Assembly: GCF_002160815.1 (NCBI RefSeq)
Contig: NZ_NFLH01000004.1
Coordinates: forward strand, 55,416 to 119,415
DNA: 64,000 nt
Source of the DNA: Massilimicrobiota sp. An134
GTDB taxonomy: Bacteria; Bacillota_I; Bacilli_A; Erysipelotrichales; Coprobacillaceae
Direction of reading: 5' to 3'
This document shows positions 29,532 through 38,181 of this stretch, piece by piece; within the stretch, counting starts at the first letter, position 1; each line of letters opens with the position of its first letter. The translations under genes and the position numbers were made by a program. Below the pieces are notes generated by a model. That model was not told the origin of the DNA, did not search any database, and saw only the letters and a list, made by a program, of their open reading frames with translations.

Positions 29532-31287
29532 AAATGGCTCTTGTATATTCTTTTAACCAATCTTTTTCTTCATCTGTAAGATAAGGAGATATTTTTTCAT
29601 AAACTTCTTGATGATATTGATTTAACCAGTTCTTTTCTTTTTGTGATAACAGACTTTCATCTACAGCATCTAAATCAATAGGAACAAATGTTAATGGTTC
29701 AAAATGTAAGAATTGTCCATATTCATTTTCTGTTCCTTTGACACAAAGAAGTTCATTTTCAATACGGATACCATATTGTCCTTCTAAATAGATACCTGGC
29801 TCATCTGTAATATTCATACCCGGTTCTAAAGTGATGTTTTCTGATAAACTACGTAATTTATAACGGAAGCCTTGAGGTCCTTCGTGAACATTTAATAAAT
29901 GACCGACACCATGTCCTGTACCACATTGGTAATCAATATCTTCACTCCACATAGGGCTTCTTGCTAAAATATCTAAACTTTGTCCTGTACATCCATATAA
30001 GAAATGAGCATTTTGTAAAGTTAACATTCCTTGTAAAACCATTGTAAAGTGTTTCTTTTGCATGTCAGTAATATGTCCTAATACGAATGTTCTTGTAATA
30101 TCTGTTGTTCCATCCATATATTGACCACCACTGTCAATCAACAACATACCATCTTGATCGAGTGTAGTATATTGATTTTCTGTTGGATGATAATGCATTA
30201 AAGCGGCGTTGTCTTTCCATGCACAGATAGTTGTAAAGCTTGGTTCAATAAATAAATCTTGTTGTTGTCTAAACTGTAAAACTTGATGAGAAATACTCAT
30301 TTCATCCATTGGTATCTTGCCATAATTCTTTTTAAACCAATACATGAATTTTGTCATCGCAACACCATCTTTAATATGCGCATTTTTAGAATTTTCTATT
30401 TCAACATCATTTTTAATAGCTTTCATCATTTGTGATGGATTCATCTGATTAACAATTTCACAATCAAGACATTGATATAAAGCATAATTGATATGAGCCT
30501 GACTTAATAAGACACGTCCTTTTAATTGACGTGCATCTTGATAAATATCAAGATATTCTTTAATGATGACATTTTCTTTTTGGAATGCTTTGACCATTTC
30601 TAAATCATAACTTCCTTTTTGAAGATATAAATAAGACTGATCAAGAGTAATCAAAGCAAAGGCTAATACAGTTGGTGAACAAGGAATATCATTGCCACGA
30701 ATATTGAATGTCCATGCTATATCATCAAGTGTTGTCATGATATGAGCATCACAGTGATGTTCTTTCATCACATCTACAATTTTTTCTATTTTTTGATGTG
30801 TTGATAAACCATGATATTGTATATCATATAAAAATGCTTTTTCACATGATCTTTGAGGTCTATCTTTCCAAAATTCCTGCATAAGATCAACACACTCTAT
30901 TTGATAGTCATCAATTTTAAGCTGCTTTTTCAAATCAAGAATAAATTGACAAGCCATTGTCTGACCATCAAAAGCAATCTTATCATGTTCTTGAATATGT
31001 TGGATAAGAAATTCTAATAGTGTAGGGACACCTTTTTGTCCCATTTTCATTAATGTAATACCTTCGTATAATTCCTTAGCTGCCTGAATGAAATAACGCC
31101 CATCAGTCCAAAGATAAGCTTCATCTTGCATCACAAGTAATGTTCCAGCACTACCAGTAAAGCCACTTAAATAAGCACGTGCCTGATAATAGTCACCTAC
31201 AGTTTCAGACTGATGATCATCATCAGTAGGAACAATATAAAATTGAATATTTTTATCTTTTAATAATTGTTGAAAATCCTTTATCAT
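29530..31287 (-). CDS. Xaa-Pro aminopeptidase (M24B, three-domain type)
   Basis: 585 residues: two creatinase-like N-terminal domains then the pita-bread metallopeptidase. Metal ligands are visible as SGGQYMDGTTDITRTF (two Asp), GTGHGVGH, EPGIY and IENEL. Length and layout match the eukaryote-like aminopeptidase P group found in Firmicutes, which removes the first residue before proline. ATG at 31287 has AGGGG 8 bp upstream; GTG at 31296 overlaps that site. Confidence 0.92.
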   Translation of the reverse strand: MIKDFQQLLKDKNIQFYIVPTDDDHQSETVGDYYQARAYLSGFTGSAGTLLVMQDEAYLWTDGRYFIQAAKELYEGITLMKMGQKGVPTLLEFLIQHIQEHDKIAFDGQTMACQFILDLKKQLKIDDYQIECVDLMQEFWKDRPQRSCEKAFLYDIQYHGLSTHQKIEKIVDVMKEHHCDAHIMTTLDDIAWTFNIRGNDIPCSPTVLAFALITLDQSYLYLQKGSYDLEMVKAFQKENVIIKEYLDIYQDARQLKGRVLLSQAHINYALYQCLDCEIVNQMNPSQMMKAIKNDVEIENSKNAHIKDGVAMTKFMYWFKKNYGKIPMDEMSISHQVLQFRQQQDLFIEPSFTTICAWKDNAALMHYHPTENQYTTLDQDGMLLIDSGGQYMDGTTDITRTFVLGHITDMQKKHFTMVLQGMLTLQNAHFLYGCTGQSLDILARSPMWSEDIDYQCGTGHGVGHLLNVHEGPQGFRYKLRSLSENITLEPGMNITDEPGIYLEGQYGIRIENELLCVKGTENEYGQFLHFEPLTFVPIDLDAVDESLLSQKEKNWLNQYHQEVYEKISPYLTDEEKDWLKEYTRAI

Positions 31288-31313
31288 TATGAACACCCCT
31301 ATAATACTTTAGC

Positions 31314-31420
31314 ACAATCTTTACATTTTGTAAGTAAAAATGTGTTAAAAAAGATAGTAATCCTTATTTGTGATTTCTCGTTGATAAAAAATGAGGCCAG
31401 TCATCTATAAAATGATTTTC
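31314..31420 (+). repeat. Diverged intergenic repeat, copy 1
   Basis: Aligns base for base with 33189-33303 apart from a few indels. Shared landmarks in order: CAATCTTTACATTTT, GTAAGT-AAAAT, CTTATTTG, GTTGA-AAAAAA, and TATA-ATGATTTT. It lies directly upstream of the pepP-like gene (opposite orientation). The rest of the gap to 31505 has no recognisable gene. Confidence 0.65.
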
Positions 31421-31505
31421 CTTGGGCCTTTATAAAAGCATGAATAGAGAAAATTCATGACATGAAGAAAGTGAGTGACCTGTTTATGAGGAAATCTCAT
31501 ATAAA

Positions 31506-31546
31506 AAATCTAACCATAGAAAATCTGTTGGTTAGATTTGATTTTT
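31506..31546. terminator. Terminator of the DUF4143 ATPase gene
   Basis: AAATCTAACCA (31506-31516) / TGGTTAGATTT (31529-31539) with T-tracts on both outer sides. Confidence 0.8.
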
Positions 31547-31574
31547 TATATATTAAAAGCTAAATGTATACCTT

Positions 31575-32897
31575 TTATTTGAGTAATACAGGTTTTTCTT
31601 TGTTGAGAACAAATTCTAATGTGTAGAGAGGGTAATAGCACACATTTTGAGAATTTTCGCCAATATTTTTTTGAGAAAATTTAAAAGCGAATGAAGGTTT
31701 ATACGTCTTAATAAAATTATGAAATGATGTTGATACAGTGTTACGAGATGATTTCACTTCAATAGGGGTAACATTGCCCTGATAATAAATGACAAAATCA
31801 ATTTCCTGAGATTGAGATGGTTCAAAGTAATAGGAATCTTTCTTTTTGGAGTGAAGAATCTGTGCAATAACATTTTCATATAAAGCACCCTTGAAATGCC
31901 CTAAATTTCCACTGATGAATGCTTTGATGACAGCCTCATCAAATTGGGACACAAGAAGACCGGTATCAGCCATATAGACTTTAAATATATTCAGTTCCTT
32001 ATTGATTTCTAATGGAATCTCTGGAGTTTTCAATCTATATGTTTTGATAATAAGTCCACTGTCTTTCAACCAATCAAGACTGGATTCATAATAGCGAGCA
32101 TTTCCGCCTTTTTTAATGAGCTTATATTGAAACTTTTTATTTTCTTTAGCTAACTGAAGTGGAATAGAATCATAACATTCTCTTGCTTTTATTCTTTCAG
32201 AACCATGAGCATATTTAAGCATATCGTTTCTATAATCATCGACGATTTGTCTTTGAATAAGTAGTGCTTCTCTGTATGATTTTGTTTGAAAATAGGTTTG
32301 AACAACTTCAGGCATACCACCGATAATGATATAGTCCTTAAAGAACTGATTAAATTTTTCATGAATGCTAATAGGAATAGGCTTGTTGTTTTCAATAGAT
32401 TGATAAATTGTATCTATAATAGATGGATTAACTCCCATAGCATCTACGAATTCTAAAAAAGTCAGGGGATACATATCCCATGTTTCAACGTAACCAACTG
32501 GGAAAGACGAACTTGATGCTACTGCAACACCAAGCATACTTCCAGAACAAATAATATCACAAGGAAAATCTTCAGACAGGAATTTCAAAGCTGTGAAAGC
32601 ATCTCCACATGCTTGAATTTCATCTAAGAACAGCAAAGTATCATTATCAAATTGAATATCCATATATGTTAATTCAAAGTATTGCAGTAAATCATGAGCA
32701 GTTTTTGTCTGTTTGAAAAGTTTTTGAAATTCATGATCTCTTTCAAAATTGATTTCAACTAGATTTTTGTAGTTGTTTTTGGCAAATTCTCTGATGATAT
32801 AAGTCTTACCGACTTGACGAGCTCCTTTAATAATGAGCGGTTTTTTCACTTTTTTGTTTTTCCATTCTATTAAATCATTATAGATTATTCTTTTCAT
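31575..32897 (-). CDS. AAA_14/DUF4143 ATPase
   Basis: 440 residues. Walker A IIKGARQVGKTYIIREFA near residue 30, Walker B LLFLDEIQACGD, a winged-helix middle (SLDWLKDSGLIIKTYRL) and a C-terminal DUF4143 PD-(D/E)xK-like segment with EIDFVIYYQGNVTPIEVKSS. The family is widespread, often solitary and mobile, with no settled function. ATG at 32897 is preceded by GGTGATAG; the frame continues upstream 10 codons without a ribosome site. Three spaced repeats lie just upstream. Confidence 0.88.
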   Translation of the reverse strand: MKRIIYNDLIEWKNKKVKKPLIIKGARQVGKTYIIREFAKNNYKNLVEINFERDHEFQKLFKQTKTAHDLLQYFELTYMDIQFDNDTLLFLDEIQACGDAFTALKFLSEDFPCDIICSGSMLGVAVASSSSFPVGYVETWDMYPLTFLEFVDAMGVNPSIIDTIYQSIENNKPIPISIHEKFNQFFKDYIIIGGMPEVVQTYFQTKSYREALLIQRQIVDDYRNDMLKYAHGSERIKARECYDSIPLQLAKENKKFQYKLIKKGGNARYYESSLDWLKDSGLIIKTYRLKTPEIPLEINKELNIFKVYMADTGLLVSQFDEAVIKAFISGNLGHFKGALYENVIAQILHSKKKDSYYFEPSQSQEIDFVIYYQGNVTPIEVKSSRNTVSTSFHNFIKTYKPSFAFKFSQKNIGENSQNVCYYPLYTLEFVLNKEKPVLLK

Positions 32898-32964
32898 AAC
32901 TATCACCATCCATACATAGTATATCATTTGAATAGAGAAAAATACATAAAATAGATAAAAAAGT

Positions 32965-33060
32965 TATAAAAAAATGCAAAATAACTTTTATTTCATATTA
33001 AAAAAATGCAAAATGCATAATTTATTATATTAAAAATATGCAATATCTATGTATTAGATG
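32965..33060. repeat. Three 32-bp direct repeats (iteron-like)
   Basis: ATGCAAAAT at 32974 and 33006 and ATGCAATAT at 33038, exactly 32 bp apart, each within an ATTAAAAAAATGCAAAAT-like unit (copy 3 diverged). They lie 70-160 bp upstream of the ATPase start and could be a regulator binding array. The remainder of 32898-33331 is AT-rich with no gene apart from repeat copy 2. Confidence 0.65.
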
Positions 33061-33188
33061 TGGGTAAGTATCAAATAAAATGAATCTATCATAGATTTAT
33101 TAACTATAATAGGACAGTTAGATGATAATAAAAAGAATACATCTTTGATAATTTGAAGACTTATTTTTTTAATCTATAAGAGTTTGAA

Positions 33189-33303
33189 GCAATCTTTACA
33201 TTTTTGTAAGTCAAAATATGTTAAAATAAAGTAGCAACCCTTATTTGCAACTTCTAGTTGACAAAAAACAACTCTAGGTTGGTGGTTTATAGAGCTGATT
33301 TTG
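33189..33303 (+). repeat. Diverged intergenic repeat, copy 2
   Basis: Second copy of the element at 31314-31420, immediately upstream of the XRE regulator gene. It includes AGTTG-acaaaaaa-CAACT and ACATTTTTGTAAGTCAAAATATGT, both able to fold. Confidence 0.65.
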
Positions 33304-33331
33304 ACTATGCTTAAGACAAGAGGTGAGATAT

Positions 33332-34246
33332 ATGAGTTTTGGAGAAAAGTTACAACAATTAAGAAAAGAAAAAGGTTTATCTCAGGAAGATTTAGCCTAT
33401 CAATTAAATGTATCAAGACAGGCAGTCAGTAAATGGGAATCGCAAAATGGATATCCAGAGATGGAAAAGATGATTTTAATAAGCGAATTGTTTCAAGTGA
33501 GTTTAGATTATTTATTAAAAGAAGATTATGATGATTCTTTTCAAAAAACAGATACTTCTTATTATTTAATGTCAAAACAAAAAATAGACGACTATATACA
33601 AATCAAAAAAAGTTTTGCATTAAAAATGGCATTATCTGTATCATTCATGATTTTGGGACTTCTCATTCCTATTTTATGTTCAAATACACCTTATGAAACA
33701 TGGAGTGGTTTTGGCTTCTTAATCATTATTGATATAAGTATTTTTGTCATCATGGTAGCTGCTCTTTCTAAAAATCCATATCAGAATATTGAAGATCAGG
33801 AAATAAAAATGAGTTTTAGTGATTTACAAGAGTTACAGGAACAATATCATCAATTTCACTCTCATTTGACTTTAGCTATTGCTGGTAGTGTTTTATTGAT
33901 TATTGTTTCACTTGCATGTGTGGCGTTATTAACAGAAACACATTTTGCCAACTCACAATGGATACCTGCTCAATTTATGTTATGTGTTGCGATTGCTGTT
34001 TTCTTCTTTATTTATTATGGAATTTTAGATGGTGTGTATAAATTCCTTGTTCATAATAAAGAGTATGTTAAAGATAAACAAATTCAAAAGCAGCAAAGTA
34101 GTATTTTTGGAATCACAATGCCTCTAGCAGCTATGCTTTATTGTGTGATGGGATTGACATGGAACTGGTGGCATCCAGGATGGATTATTTTTCCAATCAC
34201 TGCTTTTATTTCATTAGGTATTGATTATTTGATTCATCGTAAGTAA
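33332..34246 (+). CDS. XRE-family regulator with C-terminal membrane domain
   Basis: 304 residues. An N-terminal helix-turn-helix (LRKEKGLSQEDLAYQLNVSRQAVSKWESQNGYPEMEKM) is followed by four hydrophobic segments (around 95-115, 125-150, 185-215, 225-250, with more to the end), so it is membrane-anchored. Such proteins are common in this group and usually sense envelope state; target unknown. ATG at 33332 follows AGAGGTGAG. Last gene of native-looking composition before the island. Confidence 0.85.
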   Translation: MSFGEKLQQLRKEKGLSQEDLAYQLNVSRQAVSKWESQNGYPEMEKMILISELFQVSLDYLLKEDYDDSFQKTDTSYYLMSKQKIDDYIQIKKSFALKMALSVSFMILGLLIPILCSNTPYETWSGFGFLIIIDISIFVIMVAALSKNPYQNIEDQEIKMSFSDLQELQEQYHQFHSHLTLAIAGSVLLIIVSLACVALLTETHFANSQWIPAQFMLCVAIAVFFFIYYGILDGVYKFLVHNKEYVKDKQIQKQQSSIFGITMPLAAMLYCVMGLTWNWWHPGWIIFPITAFISLGIDYLIHRK

Positions 34247-34261
34247 AGAAGATGTAAGTCC

Positions 34262-34300
34262 AATGTCATTCAGTCCTTAACTTAATGACATTGCTGAATG
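34262..34300. other. Overlapping inverted repeats at the composition boundary
   Basis: AATGTCATT (34262-34270) pairs with AATGACATT (34284-34292); CATTCAG (34267-34273) pairs with CTGAATG (34294-34300). The two pairings exclude each other. They sit where AT-rich sequence gives way to GC-richer DNA, so they may be an old element end or a terminator for the XRE gene. Confidence 0.4.
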
Positions 34301-34373
34301 GCTCCTTCTCTTTTGATGATGCGGTGAGCTGGCAGAAAGGATGGGAAGAAAACGAGTAGCAATTGAAAACGAA

Positions 34374-34423
34374 TTGCAATCCCCGGTTCCTCTTGATATA
34401 ATAATAGTTAGATATTACTAACT
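34374..34423 (+). promoter_or_regulatory. Island promoter and operator, copy 1
   Basis: TTGCAA (34374-34379), 17-bp spacer, TATAAT (34397-34402), then the inverted repeat AGTTAG-ATATTA-CTAACT (34406-34423) over the expected start point. A near-identical unit precedes the GNAT gene at 35978. The placement is that of a repressor site (TetR-like in form), but no such repressor is encoded nearby. Confidence 0.8.
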
Positions 34424-34451
34424 CGTTTGCGTATTAGGAGGATAGATAGCC

Positions 34452-35261
34452 ATGTCCGAATTTGGTATAGTAGAAGATACAATGTTTATTCCTATGGTGG
34501 GAAGGATTTACGCCACCGAAAAGTTTCCGGGTATTTTATATGATAAAAAAGCACTTTCATTAAAAGAAAAGTTGCCATCCGCACTGTTGGAAACAGGAAA
34601 TCAAAGTCAATACACGCTTCTGGCTTCTGCATCCCGTTCCGCTAATATGGATCGGCATATCCAGAACTTCCTGAAACGTAAACCGGATGGTGTTGTTATA
34701 CAGTTGGGCTGCGGATTGGAGACAACGTATGATCGCAATGAAAATGGACAAACCCAATGGTATGCTGTAGACCTTCCGAATGTAATCGAATACCGGCGCA
34801 GTTTGCTCCCGGAACCTGAGAAGGAAACTTATCTTTCAGGGGATGCTTTTTCAGACGGATGGCTCAGGCAGATCCGCAGGAACATGCCTGATACGCCGCT
34901 TCTGGTTACTGCAGGAGGTCTGTTCCATTATTTTCAAGAGGAAAAAGTTCTTGGCCTTTTGCAGATGCTGAAAGGTTTCGGGAATATAGAGCTTGTGTTT
35001 GATACGGTAAATAAAAGCGGCATGAAAATGTTGCAGAAGAAATATATGAAGCAGATGGGACATGAAAATGCCCGAATGTTTTTTTATGTGAATTCGGCTG
35101 AAGATTTGGTTACCACACTAGGTAGAGGTGTCAAAGTATTGGCGGATGAACCATATTACAAGTTTATCAAACGAGATGGATTAAAAATCATTACAAAAAT
35201 CAGTATGGATATTTCAGATCGATTTGGAATGCTCAAAATGATCCATCTGGAGTGGAGGTAA
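34452..35261 (+). CDS. LCM-family class I SAM-dependent methyltransferase
   Basis: 269 residues. Resembles the leucine carboxyl methyltransferase/Tcmp group: the SAM loop is VIQLGCGLETTYDR, with YAVDLPNVIEYRR and LLVTAGGLFHYF following. Bacterial members methylate small molecules or polyketides; substrate here unknown. ATG follows TTAGGAGG. GC-richer codon use than genes to its left. First gene of a unit whose second gene is a broken membrane-protein copy. Confidence 0.82.
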   Translation: MSEFGIVEDTMFIPMVGRIYATEKFPGILYDKKALSLKEKLPSALLETGNQSQYTLLASASRSANMDRHIQNFLKRKPDGVVIQLGCGLETTYDRNENGQTQWYAVDLPNVIEYRRSLLPEPEKETYLSGDAFSDGWLRQIRRNMPDTPLLVTAGGLFHYFQEEKVLGLLQMLKGFGNIELVFDTVNKSGMKMLQKKYMKQMGHENARMFFYVNSAEDLVTTLGRGVKVLADEPYYKFIKRDGLKIITKISMDISDRFGMLKMIHLEWR

Positions 35262-35268
35262 TGTAAAT

Positions 35269-35752
35269 ATGGTGGTCATGATAGAAAGTCTGATTGGTAT
35301 CTTATTATTCACAATCCTGATTGTGTCGCCGACGCTGAAAAATCCCCTTGCCTCAGTGGGAGATTATCCCTGGCCATAAGGGAGAAATGTATGGAATTAG
35401 GATTAATCGAAAAAAGAGAACAACGTTTCCCAGGTCAGATATCATCTAGAAAGGAATCGCCCTGCCTGCTTTTGTGTTCATCTTCGCTGTTATCCTGAAA
35501 CAGTTTAATGGAGCAGATACATTCTGGAAAGGGGTGCGGGATTCCTACATGATCTGGCTGATCATTGATTGGTATGATGCTCTGGTGCTTGACTACATCT
35601 GGTTTTGCCATTCGAAAAAAGTCAAGATACCAGGCACAGAGGATATGGAAGAATATAAGGATTACTGTTTTCATATTAAGCAGTCCTGTATTGGTATGCT
35701 TCTTGGCTTGCCCGCCTGTCTTGCAGTGGGAGTGATTACAGCAATCCTCTGA
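35269..35752 (+). pseudogene. Broken copy of the island membrane protein
   Basis: Closely similar at DNA level to the intact gene at 38182-38667 from start to stop, including about 20 bp beyond. A one-base loss in the run at 35369-35376 (CCCTGG against CCCCCGG in the intact copy) shifts the frame into TAA after about 37 codons, and more indels follow near 35430-35450. The last 92 codons remain open. Clear result of a duplication followed by decay. Confidence 0.9.
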
Positions 35753-35856
35753 TCCGCCATCAAATGATATAAAACAGAATACGATTCGCATTCAGCAGGA
35801 AATCTCTTACTATGTCTCCTGCTCTTCCTTTACTCTAAAATGGAAGGAGGTTTCTC

Positions 35857-35883
35857 ATGACCCGCCATGTCACTATCAAATGA
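35857..35883 (+). pseudogene. Remnant start of a lost gene
   Basis: A strong ribosome site (GGAAGGAGG, 35842-35850) precedes ATG at 35857, which reads MTRHVTIK and stops. Such a strong site for eight codons suggests the 5' end of a deleted gene, or a leader. Upstream, GCAGGA/TCCTGC (around 35799-35826) forms a hairpin. Confidence 0.35.
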
Positions 35884-35902
35884 TTAACAGGTAAAAAATG
35901 AA

Positions 35903-35951
35903 TTGCAATCCTGCATGTCTCCTGATATAATATTAGTTAGTTATCACTAAC
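35903..35951 (+). promoter_or_regulatory. Island promoter and operator, copy 2
   Basis: TTGCAA (35903-35908), 17-bp spacer, TATAAT (35926-35931), inverted repeat GTTAGT-TATC-ACTAAC (35936-35951). Same layout as the copy at 34374, so both units are probably under one regulator. Confidence 0.8.
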
Positions 35952-35977
35952 CTATTTGCGCATAGGAGGGTACATCC

Positions 35978-36634
35978 ATGTTTACTGTTCGTCCATATAA
36001 GGAAGAAGATGCTGCGGCCTGCGGGGATTGCTTCTACGAAGGATTCTTTTCATGCTCTGTGGATCAGAACGATAAAATACTTTTGCGTGACTACGCACAG
36101 ATCCTGATTGAAAAATGCAATTTCACCTATGTTGCGGAAACGGAGGATCATCAGGTCGTAGGATTCATCTGTGGAAAATATGATAAGCGTTTCAGCAAGG
36201 CTCTGGCAGCTCAGTATGAGACAAAAAAGCACTATGGCCGTTGGTGTAAAATGTTCCTCAAGTTCTATCTGAAAAGATATAAAATGTCAGCACCATTCCA
36301 GAAGCAGTTTGATGCCTTTTTCCGTCAGCTACAGGAAAGGGATAAGGAAACCGTTGGGAAATGCGATCTGGAACTCGTTGCCCTTTCGTCCAGAAGGAAT
36401 TACAGAAAGGGGTTGGGAACCGCATTGGTCACACAATTTTTGAATCGGGCAAAAGCTGATGGAGCAGATCGTGTGCGACTTTTTACGAACACTCTTGCAT
36501 CGTGGGAATTTTATGAAAAACGCGGATTTAAGAAAGTGGCAGAGAAGCCCTTTCAGGATGGCTCCGGCAATCAGTCCCTCGTTTATGAGTACGTTTTGAA
36601 GGAGGAGCATGAATATGAAAAACACCATCTGTGA
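35978..36634 (+). CDS. GNAT-family N-acetyltransferase
   Basis: 218 residues. Acetyl-CoA motif A is LVALSSRRNYRKGLGTALV, with the closing FTNTLASWEFYEKRGFKK. The N-terminal half has an insertion rich in Lys/Tyr (residues 65-110). Substrate unknown. ATG at 35978 follows AGGAGGG. First of a four-gene operon whose genes overlap or nearly touch (GNAT, ATC-hydrolase-like, BAAT-like, membrane protein). Confidence 0.82.
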   Translation: MFTVRPYKEEDAAACGDCFYEGFFSCSVDQNDKILLRDYAQILIEKCNFTYVAETEDHQVVGFICGKYDKRFSKALAAQYETKKHYGRWCKMFLKFYLKRYKMSAPFQKQFDAFFRQLQERDKETVGKCDLELVALSSRRNYRKGLGTALVTQFLNRAKADGADRVRLFTNTLASWEFYEKRGFKKVAEKPFQDGSGNQSLVYEYVLKEEHEYEKHHL

Positions 36635-37319
36635 AAAACTGATGTGGTCAGCGATGACACCTGCTATTTTCAAATATATCGCAGCCAATTGCAAAAATAC
36701 GGATACATTCAGGGTGAAGAAGAAATCGCGTAAAAACTTTAAAGATATGTTGGCGAGGACACCCGACATAGGCGGTTTTACGAAAAATCCTCTTCGAATC
36801 TGTCTTTCCGGCGGAATTGTCTGGATGGCAGTTTATAAGGCAATGGATGGGGCGATGAGCCATGAGCAGTTCGGGGAAATGGTGACAGCCACGATGCAGG
36901 CGTCGCTCATTAAAAAAGCTTTCGGGAGTAAAAATCCATTTGATATGGAATATCAAAAAAAGAAAGTCAAGAAGGACAGAATTGCAAATGCCATATCCGA
37001 CAGCGAATTCAACTGGATGACGGAGACGATTCCCGGAAGGGATGCAGACGAATACACCATCAACTATCACAGGTGCGGCCTGTGTGCGCTTGGAAAACAG
37101 GAGCATTTGGAAGAACTGATACCCTATATGTGTGCCATGGATTTTATTTCTGCTGATCTCATGGGCGGCGTGTTATACAGGACAGGTACACTTGCAGAGG
37201 GCGCAGAAAAGTGTGATTTCTATGTTTGCAAAAAGGACTCTAAATGGGATAAAGAAAGAAAATACGGACAGCAATCCAAGCTGCAAAAACAGGGAGAGTT
37301 AGGAAAGTGGAATATGTGA
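36615..37319 (+). CDS. ATC-hydrolase-family protein (L-2-amino-thiazoline-4-carboxylate hydrolase-like)
   Basis: About 234 residues. The central part (WMTETIPGRDADEYTINYHRCGLCALGKQE and YMCAMDFISADLMGG) matches the ATC hydrolase family, which is defined by a pseudomonad enzyme but mostly contains proteins of unknown activity in Firmicutes. The conserved Cys residues in YHRCGLCAL and the D of CAMDF are retained. ATG at 36615 gives proper spacing from AAGGAGG; 36609 is also in frame. It overlaps the GNAT gene by 20 bp. Confidence 0.7.
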   Translation: MKNTICEKLMWSAMTPAIFKYIAANCKNTDTFRVKKKSRKNFKDMLARTPDIGGFTKNPLRICLSGGIVWMAVYKAMDGAMSHEQFGEMVTATMQASLIKKAFGSKNPFDMEYQKKKVKKDRIANAISDSEFNWMTETIPGRDADEYTINYHRCGLCALGKQEHLEELIPYMCAMDFISADLMGGVLYRTGTLAEGAEKCDFYVCKKDSKWDKERKYGQQSKLQKQGELGKWNM

Positions 37320-38179
37320 CGGTTGCACAGGAGGGCTTCTATGGACTTTATCATGTCCCTGTTAAGGATCATGATCCCAAAAAGGTCGTCATCGTAGTAG
37401 GCGGCAGCGAAGGGAATGAAAATATCCCGATGAATGTGGGTGCTATGTTTGCCAGGTGCGGCATCGCCGCGTTAGGTATTTGTTACTGGAACGTAGACGG
37501 GCTGCCGAAAGAACTGGTTCGGGTGCCTGTCGATCCATTTGAAAAAGCGATCCTGTGGCTGAAAAACAAAGGATATGAAAAGATTATCATGTATGGCATT
37601 TCAAAAGGCGCTGAACTGGTATTGCTTTGCGCTTCTCTTATGCCGGATATCTGCGGCGTTGTTGCCCTCTCCCCGATTCACTGTATATGGGGAGGCATGT
37701 ACGGGAATAAAAGCATGGCATCGAAAACTTTTTCATCTGCCTCCGAATTCACATACAGGGGAAAAGATTTTCCGTGTATGACAGCGCATCTGAAATATGG
37801 GCCGGCAATCCGGAACCTCATCCTCCATCAGCAGTTCGAGTTATCCTACATCTACGAAGAACCGCTGAAACATTTTGATGAGGATACAGCCATTCATGTG
37901 GAGAACATTCAGGGAAACATTTTATTTATTTACGCAAAGGAAGATCTCATGTGGCCCAGCAAAGAGGCAGTGGCATATATGGTAAACCGCCTGGAAAAAC
38001 ACCGGTTTGCTTTCCGGGTGGATGTCTTGGAATATGAAAAAGCAAGCCACATTCTTGTTCCATTAAATCCATCTAAGCTGAAAATGTTTAAAATTGAGAG
38101 ACAATATCCGGAAGATTGCAGGCGCAGCCGTGAAGACGCTTTCCATAAAACGATAAAATGGATATCGGAGGTAAAGTGA
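37307..38179 (+). CDS. Alpha/beta hydrolase, BAAT/dienelactone-hydrolase type
   Basis: 290 residues. Nucleophile elbow GISKGAEL near residue 98, acid D in YAKEDLMWPS and the late H in KASHILVP complete the triad. The layout resembles the C-terminal domain of bile acid-CoA:amino acid acyltransferase/acyl-CoA thioesterases, so an acyl transfer or thioester substrate is plausible. Start GTG at 37307 overlaps the preceding gene. Third gene of the operon. Confidence 0.78.
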   Translation: MEYVTVAQEGFYGLYHVPVKDHDPKKVVIVVGGSEGNENIPMNVGAMFARCGIAALGICYWNVDGLPKELVRVPVDPFEKAILWLKNKGYEKIIMYGISKGAELVLLCASLMPDICGVVALSPIHCIWGGMYGNKSMASKTFSSASEFTYRGKDFPCMTAHLKYGPAIRNLILHQQFELSYIYEEPLKHFDEDTAIHVENIQGNILFIYAKEDLMWPSKEAVAYMVNRLEKHRFAFRVDVLEYEKASHILVPLNPSKLKMFKIERQYPEDCRRSREDAFHKTIKWISEVK

Positions 38180-38181
38180 AT

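Noticed and set aside
32960..33060. CRISPR array
   Set aside because: Only three short units in a 32-bp period with poorly conserved repeats and no unique spacers or cas genes; treated as iteron-like repeats.
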